A DNA stretch of 64,000 nt from an uncultured Croceicoccus sp. (GTDB taxonomy: Bacteria > Pseudomonadota > Alphaproteobacteria > Sphingomonadales > Sphingomonadaceae), in contig NZ_CANMCP010000002.1 of assembly GCF_947496385.1 (NCBI RefSeq), forward strand, positions 293,035 to 357,034. The letters run 5' to 3'. This document shows positions 44,478 through 54,290 of this stretch, one piece after another (position 1 is the stretch's first letter; every line of letters starts with the position of its first letter). A model generated the notes under the pieces. The model did no database searches. It was not told the origin of the DNA and saw nothing but the letters and a program-made list of their open reading frames with translations. The position numbers and the translations under genes are program-made.

Positions 44478-46949
44478 TCAAGCGCGGGATCGGCCCCGCC
44501 CTTCAAAAGCATTGCGGGTTTTAAGGCTGGCCTCCTCCTCCCACGGCCGTTCGGGCCAGCGATGGCGGGGATAGCGCCCCTTCATCTCGCGCCGCACATC
44601 GGCCCAGCTTCCGCGCCAGAATGCGGGAAGGTCGCGCGTCGCCTGGATCGGGCGGCCCGCGGGCGAGGTCAGTTGGAGGAGCAGCGGACGCGGCGGGCTG
44701 CCGAATTCGGGATGACGGTCCAGCCCGAACAACGCCTGCACCCGCAACTCAATCTGCGGGCCGCCTTCCGCTTCATAGTCGATGGCGTGGCTCGTCCCGG
44801 CGGGCGAGGTGAAGTTCGCCGGCGCCACCCGGTCGAGCGTCTGCTGCGCCGGCCAGTCGAGCCGCGCGCGCAGGGCATCGTGCAGTCCACGCGGGTCGAG
44901 CGCGTCGAAACTGCGCTTGCCCGCAAGCAGCGGCGCGAGCCATGTGCCCGCCTCGGCGCGCAAAGTCTCGTCCGACAGCGCGTCGATCCCTGCAAAACGC
45001 GCGCGCGCCAACAGGCCGTGCGCCGCGCGTCCCAATGGCAGCAATTGCAGCCCGTCCCGCGCCACGCGCGCCACCATCATGGCCGCGATCGCCTCTGGGT
45101 CGGGCTCCGGATCCGGCCCTTCGGCCAGCACGATCCGGCCCATCCGGCGTTGCAGCCGCGCCTCCGCCCGCCCCTCGTTCCAGCGCAGCGTGCGGCGCCG
45201 CTCGATCCGATCACCGAGCCAGCGCTCGACATCCTCCACCTCGATCTCGGCCGCGGCCATGATGCGCGCCCCGCCCGCGTGCCCCTGTGCCGCGCCGACC
45301 GCCAGCCATTCCGCCCGCGCCAGCGTCGAGAGCGGGTCGAGCCGCAACCCGCGCCCGCCCGCGGTCAGCCAGTCTTCGCCATTCGTGCCCCGCGCCCGCG
45401 CGACCCGGTCGGGAAAGGCATGGGCGAGCAGGATGCCTGGCGGCGGGACATCGCCGGTGTCCGCCCGGTCCGTTCCGACAAGGCTTTCGGCCCGGCGCGC
45501 CCACCGGGCGGCAAGCTTGCGACTGGCATCCGCACGCCCGCCCCGCGCGGCATTCCACCGCGACAGCCGCCCCGCGAGATCCTCGCCCCCGCCGCCGAGA
45601 TTGCGCTCCTGCAACAAAAGCGCGATCCGCGCCGCCGATTCCGCCGCGCCGTGCCGCGCCCCGAACAGGACCATCGCCGCAAGCGCAGGCTCGATCCCCA
45701 TCCGGTCGAGATCCGCACCCCGCGCCGTCAACCGCCCCTCGGCATCCAGCGCGCCCAGCGCCTCCAGCCTGTCCCTCGCGGCGCGCAGCGCGGCGGCCGG
45801 CGGCGGGTCGAGCCAGCGCAATTCGTCCGCCCCGCTCCCCCACCGCGTCAGCGTCAGCAGCAGCGGCGCCAGATCGGCCGTTGCGATTTCGGGCGGATCG
45901 TAGGGCTGAAACCCGCCTTCGGCTGCGCCCTCCCACATGCGGTAGCAGGTGCCGGGGCGCTGCCGTGCGGCGCGGCCCGCCCGCTGCGCAATGGCGGCGC
46001 GGCTGGCACGCACGGTGACGAGCCGGGTCAGCCCCGCCTCCGCATCGAATTCCGGTCGCCGCGACAGACCCGCATCGACGACCACCGAAACCCCGTCGAG
46101 CGTGAGCGAGGTTTCCGCGATTCCCGTGGCCAGCACGATCCGCCGCCGCCCGCCATCGTCGCGGCGCAGGGCGCGGCGCTGCTCCGCCGGGTCCACCTGC
46201 CCGTGGAGCGGCAGGACGAGCGCGCCCGGCAGCGCCGCCGTCACCGTGTCCATCGCCCGCTCGATCTCTCGCACCCCCGGCAGGAATACGAGAAGATCGC
46301 GGTCCGCCTCCGTCTCGCTCCACGCGCGGCGCACGGCGCCCGCCACCTGCTCCTCCAGCCGCAATTCCGCCCGCGCGCCGATATGCTCGATGGTAAGGGG
46401 GTGGATCTTGCCCTCGCTCTCGATCACCGGGGCGCCGCCCATCGTCTGCGCGAACCGCGCGCCGTCGATCGTCGCCGACATGACCAGAAGACGCAGATCG
46501 GGGCGCAGCACCGCCTGCGTCTCCAGCGCAAGGGCGAGGCCGAGGTCGCTATCGAGATGGCGTTCATGCGCCTCGTCGAACAGGACCGCCGACACACCGG
46601 ACAGTTCGGGATCGGCGGCGATGCGATTGACGAAGATCGCCTCCGTCATCACCGTGATGCGAGTGAGAGCCGATGTCCGGCTGTCCATGCGGGAAAGATA
46701 GCCGACCGTTGCGCCCGCCCGTTCGCCCAGTGTCTCGGCCATGCGTTCGGCGGCGGCGCGCGCGGCGACCCGGCGCGGGCTGAGCAGGAGGATTTCGCCG
46801 TCGCACCACGGCTCGTGCAGCAGGGCCGGGGCAACCGCCGTCGTCTTGCCCGCGCCCGGCGGCGCGATCAGGACGGCGCCGGCCCCCTCGCGCAGCGCGG
46901 CGGCAAGGTCGGGCAGGACGGCATTTATGGGGAGCGGCGCGCTCTCCAT
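44478..46949 (-). CDS. hrpB: ATP-dependent helicase HrpB
   Basis: An 823-residue DEAH/RHA-type helicase: Walker A APPGAGKTTAVAP (about residues 28-40), DEAHERHLDSD (about 122), SATIDGARFA, RAGRAARQRPGTCYRMW and the HrpB-specific C-terminal domain. Bacterial HrpB acts on RNA in ribosome or RNA metabolism. It starts 7 bp after the stop of the polyprenyl synthase gene and is probably co-transcribed with it. Confidence 0.95.
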   Translation of the reverse strand: MESAPLPINAVLPDLAAALREGAGAVLIAPPGAGKTTAVAPALLHEPWCDGEILLLSPRRVAARAAAERMAETLGERAGATVGYLSRMDSRTSALTRITVMTEAIFVNRIAADPELSGVSAVLFDEAHERHLDSDLGLALALETQAVLRPDLRLLVMSATIDGARFAQTMGGAPVIESEGKIHPLTIEHIGARAELRLEEQVAGAVRRAWSETEADRDLLVFLPGVREIERAMDTVTAALPGALVLPLHGQVDPAEQRRALRRDDGGRRRIVLATGIAETSLTLDGVSVVVDAGLSRRPEFDAEAGLTRLVTVRASRAAIAQRAGRAARQRPGTCYRMWEGAAEGGFQPYDPPEIATADLAPLLLTLTRWGSGADELRWLDPPPAAALRAARDRLEALGALDAEGRLTARGADLDRMGIEPALAAMVLFGARHGAAESAARIALLLQERNLGGGGEDLAGRLSRWNAARGGRADASRKLAARWARRAESLVGTDRADTGDVPPPGILLAHAFPDRVARARGTNGEDWLTAGGRGLRLDPLSTLARAEWLAVGAAQGHAGGARIMAAAEIEVEDVERWLGDRIERRRTLRWNEGRAEARLQRRMGRIVLAEGPDPEPDPEAIAAMMVARVARDGLQLLPLGRAAHGLLARARFAGIDALSDETLRAEAGTWLAPLLAGKRSFDALDPRGLHDALRARLDWPAQQTLDRVAPANFTSPAGTSHAIDYEAEGGPQIELRVQALFGLDRHPEFGSPPRPLLLQLTSPAGRPIQATRDLPAFWRGSWADVRREMKGRYPRHRWPERPWEEEASLKTRNAFEGRGRSRA

Positions 46950-46956
46950 CGCGGGG

Positions 46957-47967
46957 TCAATAGCGGCGGGCCACCGCGAATTGCACCGCCTCCATCATCG
47001 CGGCGCGCGCCTCGTTCGCGGGAAAACCCGATATGGCATCGATGGCGCGATTGGCGAAATGGCGCGCACGTTCGCGCGTGTCCGTCACCGCGTCATATTT
47101 CGCGATGAGCGCGATCGCATGGGCAAGATCCTCGTCCGAGTTCCGCTTGCCCCGGATCGCGTCCTGCCAGAAGGCGCGCTCCTTCGCATCGCCGCGGGCA
47201 TAGGCGAGGATGACCGGGAGCGTCATCTTTCCATCGCGGAAATCGTCGCCCTTGTCCTTGCCCGATTCGCCGACTTCGGAATCGTAATCGATGGCATCGT
47301 CGGCGAGTTGGAACGCAATGCCGAGATTGCGGCCGTAATCGTCGAGCGCTTCCTCGACCTTCGGATCGCGTTCGGCGACGACGGCGGCGATGCGGCAGGC
47401 CGCGGCGAACAGCGCGGCGGTCTTCGCACCGACGATGTGGAGATAGCGTTCCTCGCCCGTTTCCACCTTGCGCTGCGCGGTGAGCTGATCGACCTCGCCC
47501 TCGGCGATGACCGCGCTTGCCCCCGACAGGATCTTCAGCACCTTGAGGCTGCCGTCCTCGACCATCAATTCGAAGCTGCGCGAAAACAGGAAATCCCCGA
47601 CCAGCACGGCGGCAGGGTTGCCGAACACGATATTGGCCGCGTCCTTGCCCCGGCGCATGTCGGATTTGTCGACGACATCATCGTGCAGCAGCGTCGCGGT
47701 GTGGATGAATTCCACCGCCGCGGCGAGCTTGTGATGCCGTACGCCTTCATATTCGAGGAGTGCCGCGCTGGCGAGGGTCAGCATCGGGCGCATGCGCTTG
47801 CCCCCACCCGCGATGAGGTGCCCGGCCAAAGCGGGAATCAGCGGGATTTTCGACTGCATCCGGTCGAGAATGATGCGGTTCACCCCGCTCATCCCATCGG
47901 CGGTCAGCGCCAGAATCGGAGACAGCGACGGTTCGCCGGGGGTCAATTTGTGCACTGTTGCGCTCAC
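46957..47967 (-). CDS. long-chain polyprenyl diphosphate synthase (octaprenyl/decaprenyl type)
   Basis: A trans-isoprenyl diphosphate synthase of 336 residues with the first Asp-rich motif LLHDDVVDKSD and the second LADDAIDYDSE, and GGGKRMRPMLTLASAALLEY. It makes the ubiquinone side chain. Start GTG at 47967 (MSATVHKLTPGE) gives the typical sphingomonad N-terminus; upstream frame extends without homology. Sphingomonads usually make ubiquinone-10, so a decaprenyl product is likely. Confidence 0.93.
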   Translation of the reverse strand: MSATVHKLTPGEPSLSPILALTADGMSGVNRIILDRMQSKIPLIPALAGHLIAGGGKRMRPMLTLASAALLEYEGVRHHKLAAAVEFIHTATLLHDDVVDKSDMRRGKDAANIVFGNPAAVLVGDFLFSRSFELMVEDGSLKVLKILSGASAVIAEGEVDQLTAQRKVETGEERYLHIVGAKTAALFAAACRIAAVVAERDPKVEEALDDYGRNLGIAFQLADDAIDYDSEVGESGKDKGDDFRDGKMTLPVILAYARGDAKERAFWQDAIRGKRNSDEDLAHAIALIAKYDAVTDTRERARHFANRAIDAISGFPANEARAAMMEAVQFAVARRY

Positions 47968-48113
47968 GCAGCGTCGTTTGGGGGCGATAGCGCGCCAAAG
48001 CAAGAGACAAGTTGCCCATATCTCGACGAATCGCGCCGGAACGGCGGCGCCCCGCGACCGGGCATCGCCGCAATGCGCTTGCCAGCGGGCAAGGGCTTGG
48101 TAAGACGCGAGGC

Positions 48114-48446
48114 ATGACCGGATCGAAACAGACATCGAAACAGGCGCAAGCCGAGGGCGGCCGCTCGCCAACGGACGTCTTGTCCGCCTACCGCCGCAGC
48201 ATCGACAATATCGATGCAGCGCTCGTGCACATGCTGGCCGAACGGTTCCGCATCACGCAGGCCGTCGGCGAGTTCAAGGCGAAGGCCGAATTGCCCCCCG
48301 CCGACCCCGCGCGCGAGGAAAAGCAGATCGCCCGCCTGCGCGCACTGGCCGAGGATGCCGATCTCGACCCGGAATTCAGCGAGAAATTCCTGCGCTTCAT
48401 CATCGACGAGGTCATCCGCCATCATCAGCAGGCCCGCGGCGAATAA
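48114..48446 (+). CDS. AroQ-type chorismate mutase
   Basis: A 110-residue all-helical chorismate mutase: VLSAYRRSIDNIDAALVHML, AERFRITQAVGEFKAKAELP and PAREEKQIARLRALAEDADL, matching the AroQ class (Arg, Arg, Lys catalytic residues). It converts chorismate to prephenate. Start at ATG 48114. Divergent from the polyprenyl synthase gene. Confidence 0.93.
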   Translation: MTGSKQTSKQAQAEGGRSPTDVLSAYRRSIDNIDAALVHMLAERFRITQAVGEFKAKAELPPADPAREEKQIARLRALAEDADLDPEFSEKFLRFIIDEVIRHHQQARGE

Positions 48447-48474
48447 TCGGCGCAGGCCTTCGCCCGCGCGCCTT

Positions 48475-49959
48475 TTATCCCGCGCGCGGCAGGGCCAGCC
48501 GGACCAGCAGCCCGCCCAGATCCTCGCTTTCCTCGAGCGCGACCTCACCGCCGTAGATTTCCACCACGTCGCGCACGATCGCGAGACCGAGACCCGTGCC
48601 CGGCTTATTCGTGTCGAGCCGGGCGCCCCGGTCGAATATACGGATACGCTCGGGATCGGGAATGCCCATGCCGTCATCCTCGATCCATATTTCGCACAAT
48701 TCGCCATCGGGCACCGCATCGACGGTGACGAACACGCTGCCCCCGCCATATTTGGCCGCGTTCTCAACCAGATTGCCGAGCAATTCGTCGAGATCCTGCC
48801 GTTCCAGCGCGACCATGGCGGTATCGGCACCGTCGATGTCGAACCGCACGTCAGGATAGAGCCGGCCCACCACCCGCTCCACCGCGTCCGCCGCGCCGCG
48901 CACGTCGGCGCGCGCAAGCCCGCTGACCCTGCGGCCCAAGGCGCGGGCGCGGGCGAGATGGTGATCGACCTGCCGCCGCATGATCGCGGCCTCGCGCTTG
49001 ACCACCTCGTCGAGATCGGGCGCGCGGGCGGCGGCGGCATTGTTCACGACCGTGAGAGGCGTCTTGAGCGCATGGGCAAGATTGCCGGCATGGGTGCGCG
49101 CCTCCTCGGCCTGCCGCTGCGAATGGGCGAGCAGGGCATTCAGTTCGTCCACCATCGGCTGCACCTCGAGCGGGAGCGGTTCCTCCACCCGCGGCACGCC
49201 GGTCACGCGGATGCGATGGATGGCGCGCCTGATCCCGCGCAGGGGCGACAGGCCGAGCCATGTCTGCAACGCGGCCATCACGATCAGGCCAAAGCCCAGC
49301 ACGACGAAGCTGTAGATGAGGATCGAGCGCACCCGCCCGATCTGTGCATTCAGCTCGCCGCGCGACGCGGCCACGGTGAACCACCATGTCGTATCGCTGC
49401 CGGGAAGGATGATGGGCCGCTGTATCACGCGCAGCGGTTCATTCTCGAACGTGGCGGAATCGAAGATGACCGGGTCCATGCTGTCGGTCTCGCGCACCGG
49501 CAATTGCCTGTCCCACAAGGATCGCGACAGATAATCCTCGTGCCCTTCGCCGACGATCTGCCAGTAGAGGCCGCTCCCCGGCTCCAGGAAACGCTGATCC
49601 CCCAAGGGCCGCGAAAACCACACCGCATCGTCCGGCCCGATTTCGGCCGACGCGACCATCGCGGTCAGGATATATTCGAGCTGTTCGTCGAAACTGCGCG
49701 TGACATAGGAATTGAGCGTCCGGTCGAGCGCCACGCCGCCCGCCAGCAGCAGGATCGAGATCCACGCCAGCGCGATCAGCATCATGCGCCGCGAGAGCGA
49801 TCCCGTGTGCGCCCGCGGGAGGCGCGCACGCGTGTCGGTCAGGGCCGTGGACGCATCGCCCGACGGCCCTTCGACGCGATCCTTCGCGCCCTTACCCGCG
49901 CGGAGCGTCGGCGGGATCGTCGAGACTGTAGCCAAGGCCACGGATCGTGGTGATGACAT
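48475..49959 (-). CDS. sensor histidine kinase (PhoQ-like)
   Basis: The 494-residue kinase has two transmembrane segments (about residues 59-80 and 217-238), a periplasmic sensor domain between, a HAMP-like region, H-box NLAHALKTPLTVV, N-box NLVENAAKYGGG and ATP-lid motifs EDDGMGIPD and GTGLGLAIV. It is the partner of the response regulator upstream. The chosen ATG overlaps the regulator by 68 bp; a start closer to MMLIALAW is possible. Confidence 0.92.
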   Translation of the reverse strand: MSSPRSVALATVSTIPPTLRAGKGAKDRVEGPSGDASTALTDTRARLPRAHTGSLSRRMMLIALAWISILLLAGGVALDRTLNSYVTRSFDEQLEYILTAMVASAEIGPDDAVWFSRPLGDQRFLEPGSGLYWQIVGEGHEDYLSRSLWDRQLPVRETDSMDPVIFDSATFENEPLRVIQRPIILPGSDTTWWFTVAASRGELNAQIGRVRSILIYSFVVLGFGLIVMAALQTWLGLSPLRGIRRAIHRIRVTGVPRVEEPLPLEVQPMVDELNALLAHSQRQAEEARTHAGNLAHALKTPLTVVNNAAAARAPDLDEVVKREAAIMRRQVDHHLARARALGRRVSGLARADVRGAADAVERVVGRLYPDVRFDIDGADTAMVALERQDLDELLGNLVENAAKYGGGSVFVTVDAVPDGELCEIWIEDDGMGIPDPERIRIFDRGARLDTNKPGTGLGLAIVRDVVEIYGGEVALEESEDLGGLLVRLALPRAG

Positions 49960-50569
49960 CCGCGCCCAGCTTCTTGCGAATACGGGTCACGAACACTTCG
50001 ATGGTATTGGAATCGCGGTCGAAATCCTGATCATAGATATGTTCGATCAATTCGGTGCGGCTGACGACCTTGCCCTTGTGATGCATGAGATAGGACAGCA
50101 GCTTGTACTCCTGCGCGGTGAGTTTCACCGGCTCCCCGTCGAGCGTGACCCGGCCCGAGCGCGTGTCCAGCCGCACTTTGCCAGCGATGAGCTCGCTCGT
50201 CGCATTGCCGGTCGAACGGCGGATGAGCGCGCGCAGCCGGGCGATCAGCTCCTCTGTCTGAAACGGCTTGGCAAGGTAGTCGTCGGCGCCCGCATCGAGC
50301 CCGGCCACCTTGTCGGACCAGCTGTCGCGCGCGGTGAGGACCAGCACGGGAAAGGTCTTGCCCTCCTTGCGCCACATGCCCAGCACGGTCAGCCCGTCGA
50401 TCTCGGGAAGGCCGAGGTCGAGGATGACCGCGTCATATTCCTCCGTCGAGCCCATGAAATGCCCGTCTTCGCCATCGACCGACAGATCCACGGCATAGCC
50501 CGTCTGCTCGAGCGTGGTCTTCAATTGCTGACCAAGAGTGGGTTCGTCCTCGACGATCAGGATACGCAT
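49892..50569 (-). CDS. OmpR/PhoP-family response regulator
   Basis: A 225-residue regulator with receiver domain (MRILIVEDEPTLGQQL, phosphorylated Asp in AVILDLGLPEIDG, Lys in DDYLAKPF) and a winged-helix DNA-binding domain (VKLTAQEYKLLSYLMHHKGK, VFVTRIRKKLGADVITTIRG). Start at ATG 50569. The PepSY-containing gene upstream suggests a PhoP/PhoQ-type envelope or cation sensor. Confidence 0.95.
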   Translation of the reverse strand: MRILIVEDEPTLGQQLKTTLEQTGYAVDLSVDGEDGHFMGSTEEYDAVILDLGLPEIDGLTVLGMWRKEGKTFPVLVLTARDSWSDKVAGLDAGADDYLAKPFQTEELIARLRALIRRSTGNATSELIAGKVRLDTRSGRVTLDGEPVKLTAQEYKLLSYLMHHKGKVVSRTELIEHIYDQDFDRDSNTIEVFVTRIRKKLGADVITTIRGLGYSLDDPADAPRG

Positions 50570-50691
50570 GCATGTTCCCCGTTCATGCCCCCGCGAAAGG
50601 CGGGCGGTTCGTGACATGAACAGATGAAAGAGCGGAAAGGTCCGGTCAAGCGCATTGCAACGTCGCATCGCACGCCCGGAACCGGCCGGGT

Positions 50692-51030
50692 TCAGCGCAT
50701 GATATTGACGATATTCCCGGTGCGCGCATCGACATCGACGAATACCACGCGCCCGTTGCGGATGAATTTCAGGCGATAGGTATTGGCGGAAAATTCATCC
50801 ATGCCGAGATAATCCATCCCCTTCATCCGCGGCAGGACCCGCGATTCGATTTCGCGCAGGGTGTGCACGTTGCCGGCCCGCAATTCGCGGCGGGCCTCGC
50901 CCTGCCCGTCGCGCTTCCCCTGCTCCGCATGGGCGGGGACGGCAAGCGAAAGGCATGACACGGCGACCAGCACGGCGGCCACGGGCGCGCGCATGGCGAA
51001 GCGGGGACGATGGGATGTGCGAATTGTCAT
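50692..51030 (-). CDS. PepSY-domain periplasmic protein
   Basis: A 112-residue secreted protein with signal peptide ending in VPAHAEQ and a C-terminal PepSY domain (TLREIESRVLPRMKGMDYLG; NTYRLKFIRNGRVVFVDVDA; RTGNIVNIM). It lies 122 bp upstream of the two-component genes on the same strand; PepSY proteins of this kind often accompany PhoPQ-like systems. An ATG 12 codons in could also start the signal peptide. Confidence 0.88.
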   Translation of the reverse strand: MTIRTSHRPRFAMRAPVAAVLVAVSCLSLAVPAHAEQGKRDGQGEARRELRAGNVHTLREIESRVLPRMKGMDYLGMDEFSANTYRLKFIRNGRVVFVDVDARTGNIVNIMR

Positions 51031-51101
51031 GATGGTCGCCGTGTTAGTATCAAGCCATTGAACGCAATCTGAATATTGCCGCGTCCGCGTCGTGCCCGCC
51101 C

Positions 51102-51836
51102 CTATCGCGTCATTTCATATTTCAGGGTCAGCATGACCGCCGTGCCCACCTGCCCCGGTTTTACAGGGCTGCTGGCGGCCTCCGTTCGGCTGCCGGTGAC
51201 GACGATCATGTCCCGTTGCATCGGGCGGTTCTCGCTCACCGCTTCCTCGACCGAAAGCAGGCGCACACCGGTATAGCCGGCCATCCGTGCAAGCTCGGTC
51301 GCCTGGGTCATCCCGCGCTCGAACGCGGCGCGGCGGGCCTGCGCCTGGGCGCTCTTCGGGTCGATGAGCCCGAAATCCGGGCCGGAAAGATTGGTCGCAC
51401 CCGCCTCGACCAGAGCGTCGAGCACCGCGCCGACACGCTCCATGTCGCGAAGCTCGATCCGCACGTTGTTCGTCGCGTCATAGCCCAGGAACTGCGGCAC
51501 GTCGTCGTTCCGGTAATTATACCGGGGGTTGAGCGAGATGCCGGTCGTCTGGATCCGGTCGTCCGGAATGCCGAGCGCGGCGATCCGCTCGACCACGGCG
51601 GTCATCTTGCGCGCGTTTTCCTGCATCGCCTGGCTGGCGGTGGGTGCGCGGGTGGTGACGCCCGCACCAACGGTCGCCATGTCGGGATCGGCAAGCACCG
51701 TTTCGCTCACGCCGAGTTCGACGACGGGGCCGCTGGCCTGCAACTGCACCTCGGCCGCATGGGCGGAGATCGTGCCGCCGGACAGGGCGGCAACCGCCAT
51801 GGCGGGCGCGGCGAACAGGAATACGGGTTTGCGCAT
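51102..51836 (-). CDS. SIMPL (DUF541) periplasmic protein
   Basis: A 244-residue exported protein with a signal peptide (ends AHAAEV) and the SIMPL domain: VVELGVSETVLADPDMATVG, ALGIPDDRIQTTGISLNPRY and AEAVSENRP-type segments. Family members form channel-like rings and relate to oxidative-stress protection in some bacteria. Three in-frame ATGs exist; the third at 51836 has GGAGA 9 nt upstream and is preferred. Confidence 0.9.
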   Translation of the reverse strand: MRKPVFLFAAPAMAVAALSGGTISAHAAEVQLQASGPVVELGVSETVLADPDMATVGAGVTTRAPTASQAMQENARKMTAVVERIAALGIPDDRIQTTGISLNPRYNYRNDDVPQFLGYDATNNVRIELRDMERVGAVLDALVEAGATNLSGPDFGLIDPKSAQAQARRAAFERGMTQATELARMAGYTGVRLLSVEEAVSENRPMQRDMIVVTGSRTEAASSPVKPGQVGTAVMLTLKYEMTR

Positions 51837-51951
51837 GAGCATCATTCTCCAGATTACGGACGGTTCGATATCATGAAATCGTTCCGTGACTCGATGATGA
51901 TAGCATGATCACCGCTTGCGCAAGATGAACGGCGCGATTAGCTGCAAGCCC

Positions 51952-53763
51952 ATGGCACAGGCACCGATTTTGAGCTGGGAAGGCCTCGGCCTGCAACAAG
52001 GGGGCGGCTGGCTGTTCGGCGGTCCCGGCACGGGCGATGGCGATGGCGGGCTCGACCTGCACGTGCTCCCGCGCGACCGGCTCGCGCTGATCGGGCGGAA
52101 CGGCGCGGGCAAGACCACGCTGCTCAAGCTCATCGCCGGCGAAATCGAGGCGGATCGCGGCAAGCGCACGATACAGCCCGGCACGCGCGTCGTCATGCTG
52201 GAGCAGGAACCCGACTTCACCGGTTGCGCATCCCTCATGGATTATGCGCTCGGCGGGGACGACGCGCCGCAGCGCCACGAGGTGGAGGCCATCGCCGGCC
52301 AGCTCGGCATCGACATGGAGCGCGAGGCGCACAGCGCGAGCGGCGGTGAAAAGCGCCGCGCCGCCATTGCCCGCGCGCTGGCGATGGATCCGGATCTGCT
52401 GCTTCTCGACGAGCCGACCAACCATCTTGACCTCGCCGCGATCGACTGGCTGGAGGACTGGCTCAACCGGTACAAGGGCGCGTTCGTCACGATCAGCCAC
52501 GACCGCACCTTCCTCACCCGCCTGACCCGCGCGACATGGTGGCTCGATCGCAAGAGCCTGCGCCGCAACGAGGTCGGTTTCGGCGGGTATGAGGCGTGGG
52601 AGGAAAAGGTCTATGCCGACGAGGCGCGCGCGGCACAAAGGCTGGACGCGCGGCTCAAGATCGAGGCGCACTGGCTCGAACGCGGGGTCACCGCCCGGCG
52701 CAAGCGCAATCAGGGCCGCCTCGAAAAGCTGCACCAGATGCGCGCCACCCGCGCCGCCATGGTGCAGCCGCAGGGGCAGGCGAAGCTCGCCATCGTGGCC
52801 GACGGAACGAAGACGAAGGCGGTCATCACCGCCGAAAACGTCTCCAAATCCTATGGCGACCGCACGATCATCCGCGATTTCGACCTGCGGATTCAGCGCG
52901 GCGACCGCATCGGCATCGTCGGTTCCAACGGCGCGGGGAAGACCACGCTGCTCAAAATGCTGACGGGTGAAATTGCGCCGGACACCGGCACCGTCACGCT
53001 GGCGAAAACGCTGTCGGGCGTGATGATCGATCAGCAGCGCAGCCTGCTGTCCGATGAAAAGCGCCTGCGCGACGTGCTGGCCGAAGGGGGCGACTGGATC
53101 GACGTGCGGGGGGTTCGCAAGCATATTCAGGGCTATCTGAAGGAATTCCTGTTCGATCCCGGCCTTGCCGACGCGAGGGTCGGCACGCTGTCGGGCGGCG
53201 AACGTTCGCGCCTGTTGCTCGCCCGTGAATTCGCGCGGACATCGAACCTGCTCGTGCTCGACGAGCCGACCAACGATCTCGATCTCGAAACGCTCGACCT
53301 GCTCCAGGAGGTCATCGCCGATTACGACGGGACCGTCCTCATCGTCAGCCACGATCGCGATTTCCTCGACCGGACGGTGAACCTCACGCTCGGCCTCGAC
53401 GGGAGCGGCACGGTGGATATCGTCGTCGGCGGCTATGCCGACTGGGAAGCCAAGCGCGAGGATCGCACCCGGCAGGCCAAGGCCGCGAAGCCCGCCGCCC
53501 CGCCGCCCCCTCCCCCGCCGCAGCGCAAGACGAAGCTGTCCTACAAGGATCAGCGCGACTACGAATTGCTGCCGGAGCGGATCGAGGCGCTGGAGCTGGC
53601 GATGGCCGAGGACGAGGCCGCGCTCGCCGACCCCGATCTGTATAGCAGCGATCCGGACCGTTTCGCCGCGCTGACCGCCGCGCTCGACAAAAAGCGCGAG
53701 GAAAAGGACGCGGCCGAGGAACGCTGGCTCGAACTCGCCGAGGAGGTGGAGGCGCTGGGCTGA
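51952..53763 (+). CDS. ABC-F family ATPase (Uup-like)
   Basis: The 603-residue cytosolic protein has two ABC domains: Walker A GRNGAGKTTLLKL (about 48) with signature ASGGEKRRAAIARALAMDP, and GSNGAGKTTLLKM (second) with LSGGERSRLLLAREFARTSN, separated by a basic linker; C-terminal coiled-coil tail (KKREEKDAAEERWLELAEEV). No transmembrane domain, so it is an ABC-F protein acting on ribosomes or DNA. The ATG at 51952 (MAQAPILSWEG) is chosen over upstream non-standard starts. Confidence 0.93.
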   Translation: MAQAPILSWEGLGLQQGGGWLFGGPGTGDGDGGLDLHVLPRDRLALIGRNGAGKTTLLKLIAGEIEADRGKRTIQPGTRVVMLEQEPDFTGCASLMDYALGGDDAPQRHEVEAIAGQLGIDMEREAHSASGGEKRRAAIARALAMDPDLLLLDEPTNHLDLAAIDWLEDWLNRYKGAFVTISHDRTFLTRLTRATWWLDRKSLRRNEVGFGGYEAWEEKVYADEARAAQRLDARLKIEAHWLERGVTARRKRNQGRLEKLHQMRATRAAMVQPQGQAKLAIVADGTKTKAVITAENVSKSYGDRTIIRDFDLRIQRGDRIGIVGSNGAGKTTLLKMLTGEIAPDTGTVTLAKTLSGVMIDQQRSLLSDEKRLRDVLAEGGDWIDVRGVRKHIQGYLKEFLFDPGLADARVGTLSGGERSRLLLAREFARTSNLLVLDEPTNDLDLETLDLLQEVIADYDGTVLIVSHDRDFLDRTVNLTLGLDGSGTVDIVVGGYADWEAKREDRTRQAKAAKPAAPPPPPPPQRKTKLSYKDQRDYELLPERIEALELAMAEDEAALADPDLYSSDPDRFAALTAALDKKREEKDAAEERWLELAEEVEALG

Positions 53764-53767
53764 GGTC

Positions 53768-54244
53768 TCAGCCCGGTATCCGGTAATAGCCCGCCACCCG
53801 GTCGAGCGCGAGTTTCAGCACGAGCTTCCCGCTGCGCGCAGGCCAGGCCAGCGCCTTCTCCGCATCGGGAAGCGTTTCGCCCGCACACACCACGCGCCAC
53901 AGCACATCGGCGAGCCCCGGCCCGGCGGCCGCGGTGGCCTCGTCAAAGCGGCGCCTGGCCGACATCTGCTTTTCCGTCGGGGTCAGGCCATTGTCGCCGC
54001 TCCCCTTGATCCGCACCGGGTCCCAGCTCATCGTGACGGACGGGGCGAGCTGCGCCCGCTCGTAATCGGCGCGCAGCCGCTCGCCCGCATCGGATTGCCG
54101 TTCGTCGAGATGGCCGCGCGAATGCAGCCAGGCGATAGGCGATTCGCGCAGGTTGACCGTCACCCCGCGTGCCCGGCGCCCGATCCCGCCGGTCCGGCGC
54201 GGCCCCTCGCTCGTCAGCTCGCGATTCGCATATTCGCCTGCCAT
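53768..54244 (-). CDS. DUF6456-domain protein, possible GTA-type transcriptional regulator
   Basis: A 158-residue basic protein with the DUF6456 pattern: LRADYERAQLAPSVTMSWDP followed by VRIKGSGDNGLTPTEKQMSA, RRRFDEATAAAGPGLADVLW and a C-terminal helical part. From memory DUF6456 occurs in GafA/GafZ regulators that activate gene-transfer-agent genes; I infer, not prove, a similar role. It is small compared with GafA. GGGAG lies 7 nt before ATG. The 21-bp element (54291-54311), shared with the holin gene, begins 47 nt upstream. Confidence 0.65.
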   Translation of the reverse strand: MAGEYANRELTSEGPRRTGGIGRRARGVTVNLRESPIAWLHSRGHLDERQSDAGERLRADYERAQLAPSVTMSWDPVRIKGSGDNGLTPTEKQMSARRRFDEATAAAGPGLADVLWRVVCAGETLPDAEKALAWPARSGKLVLKLALDRVAGYYRIPG

Positions 54245-54290
54245 GTCATGTCTCCCTTTCGTTCGGCGGGAGCGGAATGGACCCGGTTCA